Assembly (NCBI GenBank): GCA_964387885.1
Contig: CAYLYZ010000011.1
Location: 1 to 64,000 of the forward strand
Reading direction: 5' to 3'
Source: JABGPL01 sp964387885
GTDB lineage: Bacteria; Electryoneota; AABM5-125-24; Hatepunaeales; Hatepunaeaceae
DNA: 64,000 nucleotides
Below are positions 1 through 7,369 of this stretch, piece after piece. Both the position numbers and the translations under genes were made by a program. Each line of letters begins with the position of its first letter. The stretch's first letter is position 1. The notes under the pieces were generated by a model. The model was not told the origin of the DNA and did not search any database. It saw only the letters and a program-made list of their open reading frames with translations.

Positions 1-343
1 TAACACCAGTCTCGAGATGTGGTCATCATATGGTTACTTCTACAACAATTTAGTTATACATTCCGAAGGATACGCAATGTTTAATCGAAGTTTTTATTAT
101 AATTTTCTTACGATAGATTATAATTTATTCTGGGATTATCAATGGCTTTCAAACGAAGAAATTCCCTTTATTTTCGGTGATAATAATATAATTGATAACA
201 ATCCTCTATTTAATGATGGAAGCTTTTCCTTAAGAGATGATTCCCCAGGTGTTAACACAGGAAACCCTAACTTATTAGATAATGACGGAAGCAGATCGGA
301 TATGGGAGTATACGGAGGACCATACTCATATTCGATTCCTTAA
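1..343 (+). CDS. C-terminal end of a parallel beta-helix protein (5' partial)
   Basis: The frame is open from base 2 with no upstream stop, so the gene begins outside the window. About 114 residues are visible. The end has the pattern of right-handed beta-helix surface proteins: a turn NNPLFNDGSF, then DDSPGVNTGNP, then DNDGSRSDMGVYGGP just before the stop. In such families this closes a helix of repeated Asn/aromatic coils. It is probably a secreted or surface carbohydrate-binding or lyase-like protein, but the catalytic part is not in view. The protein ends directly after the fold, with no C-terminal sorting domain. An excellent ribosome binding site for the next gene follows the stop. Confidence 0.75.
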   Translation, partial: NTSLEMWSSYGYFYNNLVIHSEGYAMFNRSFYYNFLTIDYNLFWDYQWLSNEEIPFIFGDNNIIDNNPLFNDGSFSLRDDSPGVNTGNPNLLDNDGSRSDMGVYGGPYSYSIP

Positions 344-365
344 AACATAACAAAAGGAGGCAGAA

Positions 366-523
366 ATGCCAAACACAGCAGTATGGGTAATGATGACGAT
401 ACCCGCACAAACGATCAGGACCTAATAACTAGAGCAGGATCCGGATCAAGAATTGAGATCGTGGATACGGACGATGATACGAATCCGGCTATTCAGGTGA
501 CCAACAATAATTCCAGTGGTTAA
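366..523 (+). pseudogene. Broken 5' end of the downstream repeat-protein gene
   Basis: A strong Shine-Dalgarno, AAAGGAGG at 353-360, sits five bases before ATG 366, but that frame stops after 19 codons. The reading frame that continues into the 633-residue downstream protein is open from about 383. It encodes acidic, repeat-like sequence (DTDDDTNPAIQVTNNNSSG) and is interrupted by TAA at 521-523, directly before ALKVIGKAVVDD, which matches the repeat unit of the downstream protein. The parsimonious reading is one gene starting at 366 with a one-base loss between 366 and 383 and a nonsense codon at 521. Sequencing or assembly error is an alternative. The lesions are seen; the original intact gene is inferred. 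Confidence 0.6.
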
Positions 524-559
524 GCCTTAAAGGTAATCGGCAAAGCCGTCGTCGACGAT

Positions 560-2461
560 TTGAATGCAAACGCAACAGCGTTTGAAACGGAAAACACTAA
601 CAACGGAGCCCTTGCACGGGCACTCAAAGTCAACGGCAGAACACAATTTCGTCGCACTGGTGAAGGTCAAGAGGTGCATTTACTGATCGGTGAGCCGGAC
701 CAGAATGACAACTTCTGTGAGATTCAAACACTTAACAGTGGAACTAACCTCAAACTGAAACCTCAATCTGGTACTAACCACATCTCCATCACATCGGTGG
801 AACATCAGGCGTTAACCGTAAGTGGGGGACTGAGTGTTCCAGGAGATTGGATTGCAGGTCTTGAACTCCGAGTCACCAGAGGCAAAGCTACTGACTACCT
901 GGAAGCAAGACAGAGACTGCTAACCGGTGATCATGAAACCGACGGGAAAGTGGATCATGCTTCAACGGGCGCGGGGAATAGAATTCTTAAGATCGGTACG
1001 GACAACGCAGAATCAATCAATATCTCGCGATTAAACAAGACCACCACAGTGAAAGGTGGCCTTGTGGTTGACCAGAATGCAAATGTAGGCAGCCTGAATG
1101 TGGTCGCTGGAATGATCATGGAATCAGGTGAGATCAATGCGGAAAATGGAGAAGTACTAAATCTTGGTAGTGGTAATCCGAATGCGGGAGATGTGTTGAT
1201 AGGTCGTTCCGGACGTACTGCGACTGTAGATGCACTTCTTTATGCCAGAAGACGCCTTTATGTTGACGATATTGATGGAGATGGACACTCTGAAATAAAG
1301 GCTTACACAACAGGTAATCCAGCTTCAAAGGCTCTTGAGGTAAAAAACGAGAGTTCACACTCTCAAGCAGTAGCTTTAGGAGTCTCAGGACATTCAACAT
1401 TTAGTGCTTTCGCAGTTGACGATCCGGCATCAACAGGAGTGACAATCTACAACGAAAGCACTAATGCAAACGCAGCAGCTCTGGACATAGTTGGTCAGTC
1501 ATTTATGAGCATAAATCCTGCAGGTAATCCACCATCAAAAGCTCTAACACTTAGCAACCAGAGCACTAACGCTGATGCAAGGGCGTTAAAAGCAAGTGGC
1601 ATCAGTGAATTCGATGGGAGAGTCATTATAGACGATCTTGATGCAGAGGTAATCGCTTTTGAAACCGAAAACAGTGACATCAACGCGGGATCTCGAGCTT
1701 TAAAAGCTAAAGGTCACTCTGAAATAGTTGCCAACTCTGCTGACAATCCTGCCTCAAAAGCACTTGAGATAATAAATACGAGCTCAAATGCAGCAGCAAT
1801 AGCCTTGGATGTCCAGGGACTCTCAATATTTGATGGCAAAGTGCGGGTTGGTCCCTCCGATGGAGATGGTCTCATAGACTCAAATGGGACAACGGGCACA
1901 CCACGATCTTTACTAATCGGCTCTCAGGACAGAACGAAACAGGTAAAAATTGGTAATATCGGTCAGCATGTGCAAGTTGAGGGCGGTCTGCTTGTAGGGG
2001 GTGATAACCTAGCCCCGGCAATTATTGATGCCACATTGGATGGAGTCAGTTCACGCGTACTTGCAATCGGCACTCAATCGACGACTGATGATTTAGAAAT
2101 CGGACGAAGCGGTAAAATATCGAACGTTAAAAGCCAACTAACTGTAGGACCTGGCTTGGCTGCAGGTTCGATTGACGCAAACGGAACAGGTGTTACACCC
2201 GAAAACCTTAAGGTCGGAACCGATTCCATAACTGATGATGTTATTATTGGCAACGGATCCGGAATAATTAATCTGAAACAAAAAACGCGGATTAACAACA
2301 AAGAAGTCGTACTGAACACAGCGGAATCCGTAACTTCAACGAATACCGGCTGTGGTCTTGTGTTTAATGATACAGGCCACGGAAATGGTGATGCAATAGA
2401 TTTCTACACAGAGGGAGTTTTGCGGGGATATATTGACCAGAATGGATGGACTAACGCGTAA
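560..2461 (+). CDS. Large repeat-rich, beta-structured protein of unknown function
   Basis: No catalytic domain is recognised. The 633 residues consist of two degenerate repeat types. One, of about 30 residues, has the pattern NPASKALE..N.S.NA.A.AL...G.S.F and recurs roughly at residues 250-430. A Gly/Asp-rich type, such as IDANGTGVTPENLKVGTDS followed by DDVIIGNGSG, fills much of the rest. The C-terminus (GHGNGDAIDFYTEGVLRGYI) resembles ends of fibre-like or surface beta-solenoid proteins. A phage tail-fibre-like origin is possible but no neighbouring phage gene supports it. The TTG start at 560 has no ribosome binding site and lies inside repeat sequence. The true gene probably started at 366 and is now split. 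Confidence 0.6.
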   Translation: MNANATAFETENTNNGALARALKVNGRTQFRRTGEGQEVHLLIGEPDQNDNFCEIQTLNSGTNLKLKPQSGTNHISITSVEHQALTVSGGLSVPGDWIAGLELRVTRGKATDYLEARQRLLTGDHETDGKVDHASTGAGNRILKIGTDNAESINISRLNKTTTVKGGLVVDQNANVGSLNVVAGMIMESGEINAENGEVLNLGSGNPNAGDVLIGRSGRTATVDALLYARRRLYVDDIDGDGHSEIKAYTTGNPASKALEVKNESSHSQAVALGVSGHSTFSAFAVDDPASTGVTIYNESTNANAAALDIVGQSFMSINPAGNPPSKALTLSNQSTNADARALKASGISEFDGRVIIDDLDAEVIAFETENSDINAGSRALKAKGHSEIVANSADNPASKALEIINTSSNAAAIALDVQGLSIFDGKVRVGPSDGDGLIDSNGTTGTPRSLLIGSQDRTKQVKIGNIGQHVQVEGGLLVGGDNLAPAIIDATLDGVSSRVLAIGTQSTTDDLEIGRSGKISNVKSQLTVGPGLAAGSIDANGTGVTPENLKVGTDSITDDVIIGNGSGIINLKQKTRINNKEVVLNTAESVTSTNTGCGLVFNDTGHGNGDAIDFYTEGVLRGYIDQNGWTNA

Positions 2462-2593
2462 ACACAAACAGGATTTCTTAATCCATTGAAGTATCAGAGA
2501 AAAGTCATACTCGTGTTCATCGTCGCAGAACATGGTTTGATCTGATTGATTTGAAGGATTAAGAAAAGCAGGAAAACACGCGACGAGGATACA

Positions 2594-2625
2594 GCGGGGG
2601 GAAGTGATAGTCACTTTCCCCCCGC
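2594..2625 (+). repeat. Long GC-rich hairpin downstream of the repeat-protein gene
   Basis: The arms GCGGGGGGAAGTGA (2594-2607) and TCACTTTCCCCCCGC (2611-2625) pair over 14 bases with one bulged T and a three-base loop. It lies 130 bp after the stop codon and 40 bp before a second hairpin with a T run. It has no T tract of its own, so it may protect or stop the transcript together with its neighbour. Confidence 0.6.
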
Positions 2626-2668
2626 CTGACGTTGGATTCTTGCGAATCCAGACGTTTTAAATATGAGA

Positions 2669-2706
2669 GAGTCAAGACCCTTTTAGTGGACTTGACTCTT
2701 TTTTTT
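2669..2706 (+). terminator. Rho-independent terminator
   Basis: The stem GAGTCAAG (2669-2676) pairs with CTTGACTC (2691-2698) and is followed at once by eight T residues (2699-2706). It is correctly placed to end the transcript of the repeat-protein gene. The rest of 2461-2860 holds a GC hairpin, one REP-like palindrome and no convincing gene. Confidence 0.8.
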
Positions 2707-2711
2707 ATAAA

Positions 2712-2735
2712 CTGGCAGACGAGGACGTCTGCCAG
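2712..2735. repeat. REP-like palindrome, CTGGCAGACG family (copy 1)
   Basis: A perfect 10-base arm CTGGCAGACG, a four-base loop and the complementary arm, followed by GCGCG. The same hairpin recurs in at least seven other gaps of this window, listed separately. Confidence 0.8.
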
Positions 2736-2859
2736 CGCGGTATAGGGGCATTTGCCTACAGGTTACAAGGGCATCTGGCAACAACCTATATGAGTTTCAG
2801 CAACCATATAGGATTTCTCACTGCACGGTTCAAAGGCTTTATCAGCCTATAAATGTTAC

Positions 2860-3078
2860 CTATTTCTGTTTCTTAGAACCGGTTGATTCTTTCCCATTAT
2901 CAGGTTTCGGTTGTGCAGATTTAGTTAATTCTTCCCGCAACACCTGAATAGCTCCACTTATCCGCAGCATTGTTTCTTTGTGTTGTGTTTGCTGAGTAAC
3001 CATTTCAGCCAACATTTTCTGGGCAGTTTCATACTCTACCTGCAGTTCCTGAATACGCTTTTCAAGTTGTTCTCTCAT
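2860..3078 (-). CDS. Small coiled-coil protein of unknown function
   Basis: The 72 residues begin MREQLEKRIQELQVEYETAQ and form one amphipathic helix with heptad-like Leu/Ile spacing to about residue 50, then a polar Lys/Ser/Pro tail (GKESTGSKKQK). Small coiled-coil proteins of this kind occur as phage-tail or chaperone accessory proteins, but there is no specific match. The start has no good Shine-Dalgarno. Codon order looks genuinely coding: charged residues fall on helix faces. It is the only candidate gene between the repeat protein and 3599. Confidence 0.55.
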   Translation of the reverse strand: MREQLEKRIQELQVEYETAQKMLAEMVTQQTQHKETMLRISGAIQVLREELTKSAQPKPDNGKESTGSKKQK

Positions 3079-3289
3079 TACTGTACCATTTTAATAATTG
3101 CGAAATTGTCTTGTTAAATATCAGAAATTTGATTTGTAATGCTAACATTTCTAATATAATATTAATCTAAAATGAATCCAATAGCCATTTGACAATTGAA
3201 TAGTTTACCCAGCCTGTGATACTACCTCTATTTAAACTAATAAGTGCCAACAATTCTGTCGCCAACGAAATTGTTGGGGAAAATAGGAT

Positions 3290-3313
3290 CTGGCAGACGA
3301 GGGCGTCTGCCAG
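3290..3313. repeat. REP-like palindrome, CTGGCAGACG family (copy 2)
   Basis: Same hairpin as at 2712, loop AGGG, followed by GCGCG. It lies in the AT-rich gap 3079-3438, in which I see nothing else. Confidence 0.8.
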
Positions 3314-3438
3314 CGCGTTTGATGGGTGATTATATCCGTCCGCTCCGTATATTGGAAGCCCAGAATCCTCTTGACAACCCGCACCAATCCCATTTACCTT
3401 GACTTATCCCGCAAACATCCCTACATTTCAAGACTTAG

Positions 3439-3587
3439 TAGCCCGGTGTTCTCCGAACCCGGGAAACATTTAATATGGAATCCCGTTTTTGGAAAAGACG
3501 GGCTACATTCTTAATAGCCCGGTGTTCTCCGAATCCGGGGAAAAAAGTCAATTAATATAAAACCCGGCTTCGGAGAAGACCGGGCTA
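3439..3587. repeat. Two tandem long inverted repeats, TAGCCCGG family
   Basis: Copy one is 3439-3505 and copy two 3515-3587. Each starts TAGCCCGGTGTTCTCCGAA and ends with the inverted complement, GAAGACCGGGCTA in copy two, around an AT-rich centre. Each can fold as a long hairpin. The second copy ends 11 bases before the ATG at 3599, so the pair makes up the whole visible upstream region of the reductase gene. Their arms are near-perfect but their centres differ, which suggests separate insertions or duplication with divergence. Confidence 0.75.
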
Positions 3588-3598
3588 CAGGCGATACA

Positions 3599-4501
3599 AT
3601 GATTTTGATTACCGGTGCTACAGGCACCATTGGCAGTAACCTTACGTTTATACTTGCAAGAAACAAAATACCGGTTCGGGCACTTGTTCGGGACAAATCG
3701 AAAGTTTCCGAAGCATTGCTCGATCTCGAGATAGAATTTGCTGAGGGTGATTTTACCAAACCTGAAACTTTGGATGCAGCCCTTGAAGGGGTTGACGGGG
3801 CATTTCTGGTCTCACCGGGAGACCGTGATCTCGTTGAGTTTCAGGCTAATTTCATCGATGCGGCTAAAAAGGCGAAACTGAAACATATTGTTAAGCTCTC
3901 TTCAATCGGGACGGGAGCCGAGGCATTATACTCAATTGGACGCTGGCATCATGAAGTGGAAAAACGCATTGAGCAGTCGGGGATACCATACACATTCATC
4001 CGTGCTCATTCTTTTATGCAGAATTTCTTCGTCCATGCCTCATTTATTCAACGAGAAGGCGCGTTCCTCGCGCCGATGGGTGAAGGCAGGATCCCGATGA
4101 TAGATATTCGTGATATTGTGATGGTCGCGGCTGTCGTACTTACTTCTGAAAATCACGAAGGCAAAACATACGAGATTACAGGACCTGAAGCAATCTCGTA
4201 TTCCGAAGCTGCTGATGTATTTTCTGAAGTACTGGGGAAACCGGTTAAGTTTATTGATACTCCGCTGAGTACGACACGAGAAAACTTGTTAAAGGGTGAG
4301 TGGCCAGAATGGATGGTCGATGATGTAATTTCACTCTATCGTTTTTTCCGTGAAGGGCATGCAACGGAAGTCACCGACACGGTAGAAACCCTGATTGAAC
4401 GGAAGCCGGGAACATTTGCTGAATTTGTCAGGGATTACGCTCCGATTTTCAGGGGAGAGAAACCAAATGAATCCCCCAAAACGGAGGATAACTCTGAATG
4501 A
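3599..4501 (+). CDS. NmrA-like NAD(P)-binding oxidoreductase
   Basis: An atypical short-chain dehydrogenase-like protein of the NmrA/quinone-oxidoreductase-2 type, 300 residues. The N-terminal GATGTIGS (residues 6-13) is the dinucleotide-binding loop, and ALVRD after strand two suits NADP. Then follow LEGVDGAFLVSP and VKLSSIG, and the family phrase PYTFIRAHSFMQNF. There is no YxxxK catalytic pair, as expected for NmrA relatives, so it may reduce quinones or act as a redox sensor. The stop overlaps the next start by four bases (ATGA), so the two genes are probably co-translated. The start has only a weak AGG nearby. Confidence 0.85.
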   Translation: MILITGATGTIGSNLTFILARNKIPVRALVRDKSKVSEALLDLEIEFAEGDFTKPETLDAALEGVDGAFLVSPGDRDLVEFQANFIDAAKKAKLKHIVKLSSIGTGAEALYSIGRWHHEVEKRIEQSGIPYTFIRAHSFMQNFFVHASFIQREGAFLAPMGEGRIPMIDIRDIVMVAAVVLTSENHEGKTYEITGPEAISYSEAADVFSEVLGKPVKFIDTPLSTTRENLLKGEWPEWMVDDVISLYRFFREGHATEVTDTVETLIERKPGTFAEFVRDYAPIFRGEKPNESPKTEDNSE

Positions 4502-5457
4502 AAAAGATAGAGAAATTAGCCTGGAAACCGATGTGGGTATCCCATCTCGGGAGTTTAAAGGGCTGCCTTGAATATTTGGGTTCGGACATGACCGACGCCT
4601 GGCTTTTTGGTGGAACCGGACACGCCTTCATAATGAACATTCATGAAACTGTCTGCCCGAGTGGACCTACTGCATGGCGAAAACACGAATTTCTTAATCT
4701 CATTCGAAACATGGGTATTGTGACCGACGGAATATTCTCTCATAAAACAATGAAGGATTTCGATAAAATTCAGGAAAATGCCTATCAGAAGATCTGTCAA
4801 TCGATAGATAATGGCATCCCCTGTTTTGCATGGGAGCTGGACCTGCCAGAATATGGTGTCATAAATGGTTATGACGATAAGGGGTACTTCTTCTCAGGTC
4901 CGAGATCTGAACCGGATAAAGATTATACTCCATATAAAAATCTGGGAAAATCTGAAATCGGCATTCTCGAAGTCTATTTCGTCCAGAGAGCAGCATCTCA
5001 ATCTGATAGGGATGTTGTCAAATCCGCTTTTAAATTTGCTACGGATTTCAAGCACTCACCTGCTGTGTGGTTATTCGACGATTATAAGGCTGGAATAGAT
5101 GCGTATGATCAATGGATCAGGGCACTTGATAAAAACATTGCCAATGGTTTCGGTGTCACCTACAACGCATCTATATGGGCAGAATGCAGAGGGTATGCCA
5201 GGGATTTCATGGGAGAAGCCAAGGAAAAGCTGGGTGGTGAATTCGGCTCCTTATTCGACGAAGGAAAAGAGTACTATGCAGAAGTAGCGGAAAATTTGGA
5301 ATCATTTGAGAAATTATTCCCTTACCCACCTGATGAAGCTCACATCAAGGATGAAGTCAACCGTTTGAAGGGTATCGAGCTGCTGCGAAAGGCTCAAGCT
5401 GCCGAAGGAAAAGCGCTGGATATAATTGAAAAAATCTACGGAAAACTGGATTCATAG
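4498..5457 (+). CDS. BtrH N-terminal-like protein
   Basis: A 319-residue cytosolic protein. The N-terminal half resembles the BtrH_N/cysteine-peptidase-like fold: a Cys in SLKGCLEYLG near residue 24, GTGHAFIMNIH around 40-50, then GIPCFAWELDLPEYGVINGYDDKGYFFSG, the typical bound-Cys, Glu and YGV..GYDD pattern. The C-terminal part is helical (tetratricopeptide-like, AEVAENLESFEKLFPYP, KAQAAEGKALDIIEKI). BtrH itself transfers an acyl group in butirosin synthesis, but many relatives have no known substrate. The start ATG overlaps the upstream stop, with GGAGG ten bases ahead. The exact function is unknown. Confidence 0.65.
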   Translation: MKKIEKLAWKPMWVSHLGSLKGCLEYLGSDMTDAWLFGGTGHAFIMNIHETVCPSGPTAWRKHEFLNLIRNMGIVTDGIFSHKTMKDFDKIQENAYQKICQSIDNGIPCFAWELDLPEYGVINGYDDKGYFFSGPRSEPDKDYTPYKNLGKSEIGILEVYFVQRAASQSDRDVVKSAFKFATDFKHSPAVWLFDDYKAGIDAYDQWIRALDKNIANGFGVTYNASIWAECRGYARDFMGEAKEKLGGEFGSLFDEGKEYYAEVAENLESFEKLFPYPPDEAHIKDEVNRLKGIELLRKAQAAEGKALDIIEKIYGKLDS

Positions 5458-5461
5458 ATTC

Positions 5462-5731
5462 ATGCGATTGAATATAAAGAAAACTTCTCTCTTTAGCGGG
5501 ATTATATGCGCATTGGGATTTCTAACTGTTTCCATGTGGATTGTTTACCGTGATGGACCAACCCGTAGTCGCAATATAATCAGTAAAATATACAGGGGAT
5601 TCAACTTAAGCATCCCCGGAAGTTTAATTGGAACTGTATGGGCATTTTTTGACGGACTACTATGCGGTGCAGCCTATGCCTGGCTGCACAATCGTATTGT
5701 CAATAAAAGGTCAGCAAAACTCGAATCCTGA
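5462..5731 (+). CDS. Small two-helix membrane protein (holin-like family)
   Basis: The 89 residues begin MRLNIKKTSLFSGIICALGF. They have a first membrane span, a polar loop with IYRGFNLSIPGSLIGTVWAFFDGLLCGAAYAWL, and a short basic end. This layout, with YRGFN..PGSLIG.VW.F.DG, is a recurrent small bacterial membrane family that databases sometimes call holin, without phage context or proven lytic activity. The ATG at 5462 is four bases after the previous stop. The frame is also open further upstream inside the previous gene, but that extension is unlikely. Confidence 0.7.
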   Translation: MRLNIKKTSLFSGIICALGFLTVSMWIVYRDGPTRSRNIISKIYRGFNLSIPGSLIGTVWAFFDGLLCGAAYAWLHNRIVNKRSAKLES

Positions 5732-5767
5732 CTGACCTTGAACGGGTTGTGATGGAAAGCTTATGTG

Positions 5768-5833
5768 CTGGCAGACGCCCTCGTCTGCCAGTTAAATAAT
5801 TCATTTTACTGTCACACGAGGGCGTGTGACAGC
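5768..5833. repeat. Adjacent REP hairpins (CTGGCAGACG and CTGTCACACG)
   Basis: CTGGCAGACG with loop CCCT lies at 5768-5791, in the opposite orientation to the copies at 2.7 and 3.3 kb. A sister palindrome, CTGTCACACG, loop and complement, is at 5810-5833. The two arms differ at only a few bases, so they are probably variants of one family. The pair recurs at 7289-7345, 42592-42654 and 45049-45117. Confidence 0.8.
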
Positions 5834-5896
5834 ACATGGGATATTTATTTCTCCCGGTCTACTTCCAACACATCCACCAAACCAAGTGGAGGTCTC

Positions 5897-6601
5897 ATGG
5901 AGCAGGTAACAGAACCGACAATCTCGCCAGTCCTGAGCGAGGAGCCTTCGGTTATAACAAGTTATGAGAAAGGCTGGAAATTATTATGGGGTAATCTTGG
6001 TCTTGTTTTACTCGTCTGGTTAGTGAGTTCTTTGATTGCAGCAGGTATGGGAATTGTATTCAGTTATCTTCAGGAATCCGGATCAATCGGAACATCTGTA
6101 TTCTGGAGCATCGCTTCGTTTCTTTTTTACTTCTTCGTTTCCTATCCGATCCAAATAGGCGTAGTCTACTTCACGATCAAACTTGCAAGGGGTGATAACG
6201 CAGAGCTTCAAGATATTTTTGAAGCCTTCAATCATTATGGCAGCGTTCTGGCGATGATGATCCTTCTTGGTCTGATCCTCATCACGGGTTTTATACTTCT
6301 CATCATCCCCGGGATAATTCTCGGAATCAGGTTGTATTATACTCCATTTGTACTTATCGAACAGAAGCTCGGTGCAATTGATGCTATTAAAGCAAGTTGG
6401 GAAATGACCCGCGGACATGGCGGTCAGGTCTTCCTGCTGTTTTTACTTGCAATTCCGATCACTATCGGTGGTTTTATCGCTCTTCTGATAGGCGTTATTC
6501 CTGCATCTCTGTGGATTGCGCTTGCATTTGCATATTTTTACACTCAACTGAATCCTCGTGCTCCGATGCCTGTTGAGGAATATCCACCAATAACAGCTTA
6601 A
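5897..6601 (+). CDS. Multi-pass integral membrane protein of unknown function
   Basis: 234 residues from ATG 5897, chosen because AGTGGAGGT lies directly upstream; the longer open frame from 5765 translates hairpin repeats. Four to six hydrophobic spans are visible (LGLVLLVWLVSSLIAAGMGI, SFLFYFFVSYPIQIGVV, VLAMMILLGLILITGFILLI, FLLFLLAIPITIGGFIALL). The motif IIPGIILGIRLYYTPFVLIEQ..GAIDAIKASWEMTRGH is shared with DUF975/YciC-like and other uncharacterised membrane families, whose SW..T.G element links the last spans. The transported or bound partner is unknown. It lies 11 bp before the next gene and is probably co-transcribed with it. Confidence 0.75.
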   Translation: MEQVTEPTISPVLSEEPSVITSYEKGWKLLWGNLGLVLLVWLVSSLIAAGMGIVFSYLQESGSIGTSVFWSIASFLFYFFVSYPIQIGVVYFTIKLARGDNAELQDIFEAFNHYGSVLAMMILLGLILITGFILLIIPGIILGIRLYYTPFVLIEQKLGAIDAIKASWEMTRGHGGQVFLLFLLAIPITIGGFIALLIGVIPASLWIALAFAYFYTQLNPRAPMPVEEYPPITA

Positions 6602-6612
6602 AAGATGATCCA

Positions 6613-7227
6613 ATGGAAAAGGTAAATCTTAAAAAAGACCTGAAATATCTTTATAATCCATCAACCAAAAAGTTCGCGACCGTCAATGTTCCCACCTTGA
6701 ACTTCTTAATGATAGATGGTATTGACAATCCGAATACTGCCAAGTCATATTCTGAGGCTGTTGAAGTGCTTTATGGACTTGCTTATACCATAAAGTTCAT
6801 GGTGAAAAAAGGTGATCCTCAAATCGATTATGGGGTGATGCCGTTGGAGGGACTTTGGTGGATGGATGACATGAGTCTTTTTACGGTTGAGAACAAGGAC
6901 GAATGGAAGTGGACGATGATGATCATGCAGCCGGAATTCATTACACGCGCCATTTTCGATAAAGGGATGGAAGAACTTATCCGTAAAAAGAATCCGACAA
7001 ATATTACCCAGGTTCGTTTCGAACCCTACCAGGAGGGGCGCACTGCCCAGATAATGTACATCGGACCTTATGCTGATGAAGCTCCTACAATAGCAAAGCT
7101 GCATGATTATATACACGACGAAGGGTACAAGCTGAGTGGAAAGCACCATGAAATCTACCTGAGTGATCCACGTCGTTGCAAGCCAGAGAAGTTGAAGACG
7201 GTTATAAGGCAACCGATGTCTTTGTAG
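6613..7227 (+). CDS. GyrI-like small-molecule binding domain protein
   Basis: 204 residues of the stand-alone GyrI-like (SOUL/Cass2-type) family. Family marks are FLMIDGIDNPNTAKSYSEAVEVLYGLAYTIKF near the start, YGVMPLEGLWW about residues 75-86, and RFEPYQEGRTAQIMYIGPYADEAPTI, which forms the paired beta-alpha-beta-beta units around a ligand cavity. There is no DNA-binding domain, so it may sense or hydrolyse a small molecule rather than regulate transcription. It is cytosolic. The start has little Shine-Dalgarno character. It lies close behind the membrane-protein gene. Confidence 0.88.
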   Translation: MEKVNLKKDLKYLYNPSTKKFATVNVPTLNFLMIDGIDNPNTAKSYSEAVEVLYGLAYTIKFMVKKGDPQIDYGVMPLEGLWWMDDMSLFTVENKDEWKWTMMIMQPEFITRAIFDKGMEELIRKKNPTNITQVRFEPYQEGRTAQIMYIGPYADEAPTIAKLHDYIHDEGYKLSGKHHEIYLSDPRRCKPEKLKTVIRQPMSL

Positions 7228-7288
7228 TGTAAGCCTCAGTGCCTGCGGAATAGACACTGCCAACATGCGAAAATAAATTTCTATAAAA

Positions 7289-7345
7289 CCGGCAGACGAG
7301 GGCGTCTGCCGACACGATTTTGTCACACGCACGGAGGCGTGTGCT
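7289..7345. repeat. Paired REP hairpins before the symporter gene
   Basis: A variant CCGGCAGACG hairpin at 7289-7311 is followed by a TGTCACACG...CGTGTG hairpin to about 7345. This repeats the arrangement at 5768-5833. It ends about 25 bp before the symporter start. Confidence 0.7.
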
Positions 7346-7369
7346 ACTTACAAACAAACACCAACGATT

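Noticed and set aside
3326..3514. 62-codon plus-strand frame before the reductase
   Set aside because: It translates hairpin repeats (TAGCCCGG family) and has no ribosome site.
6745..7332. 195-codon minus-strand frame over the GyrI-like gene
   Set aside because: Antisense to a clear family member; part of it translates a hairpin repeat.
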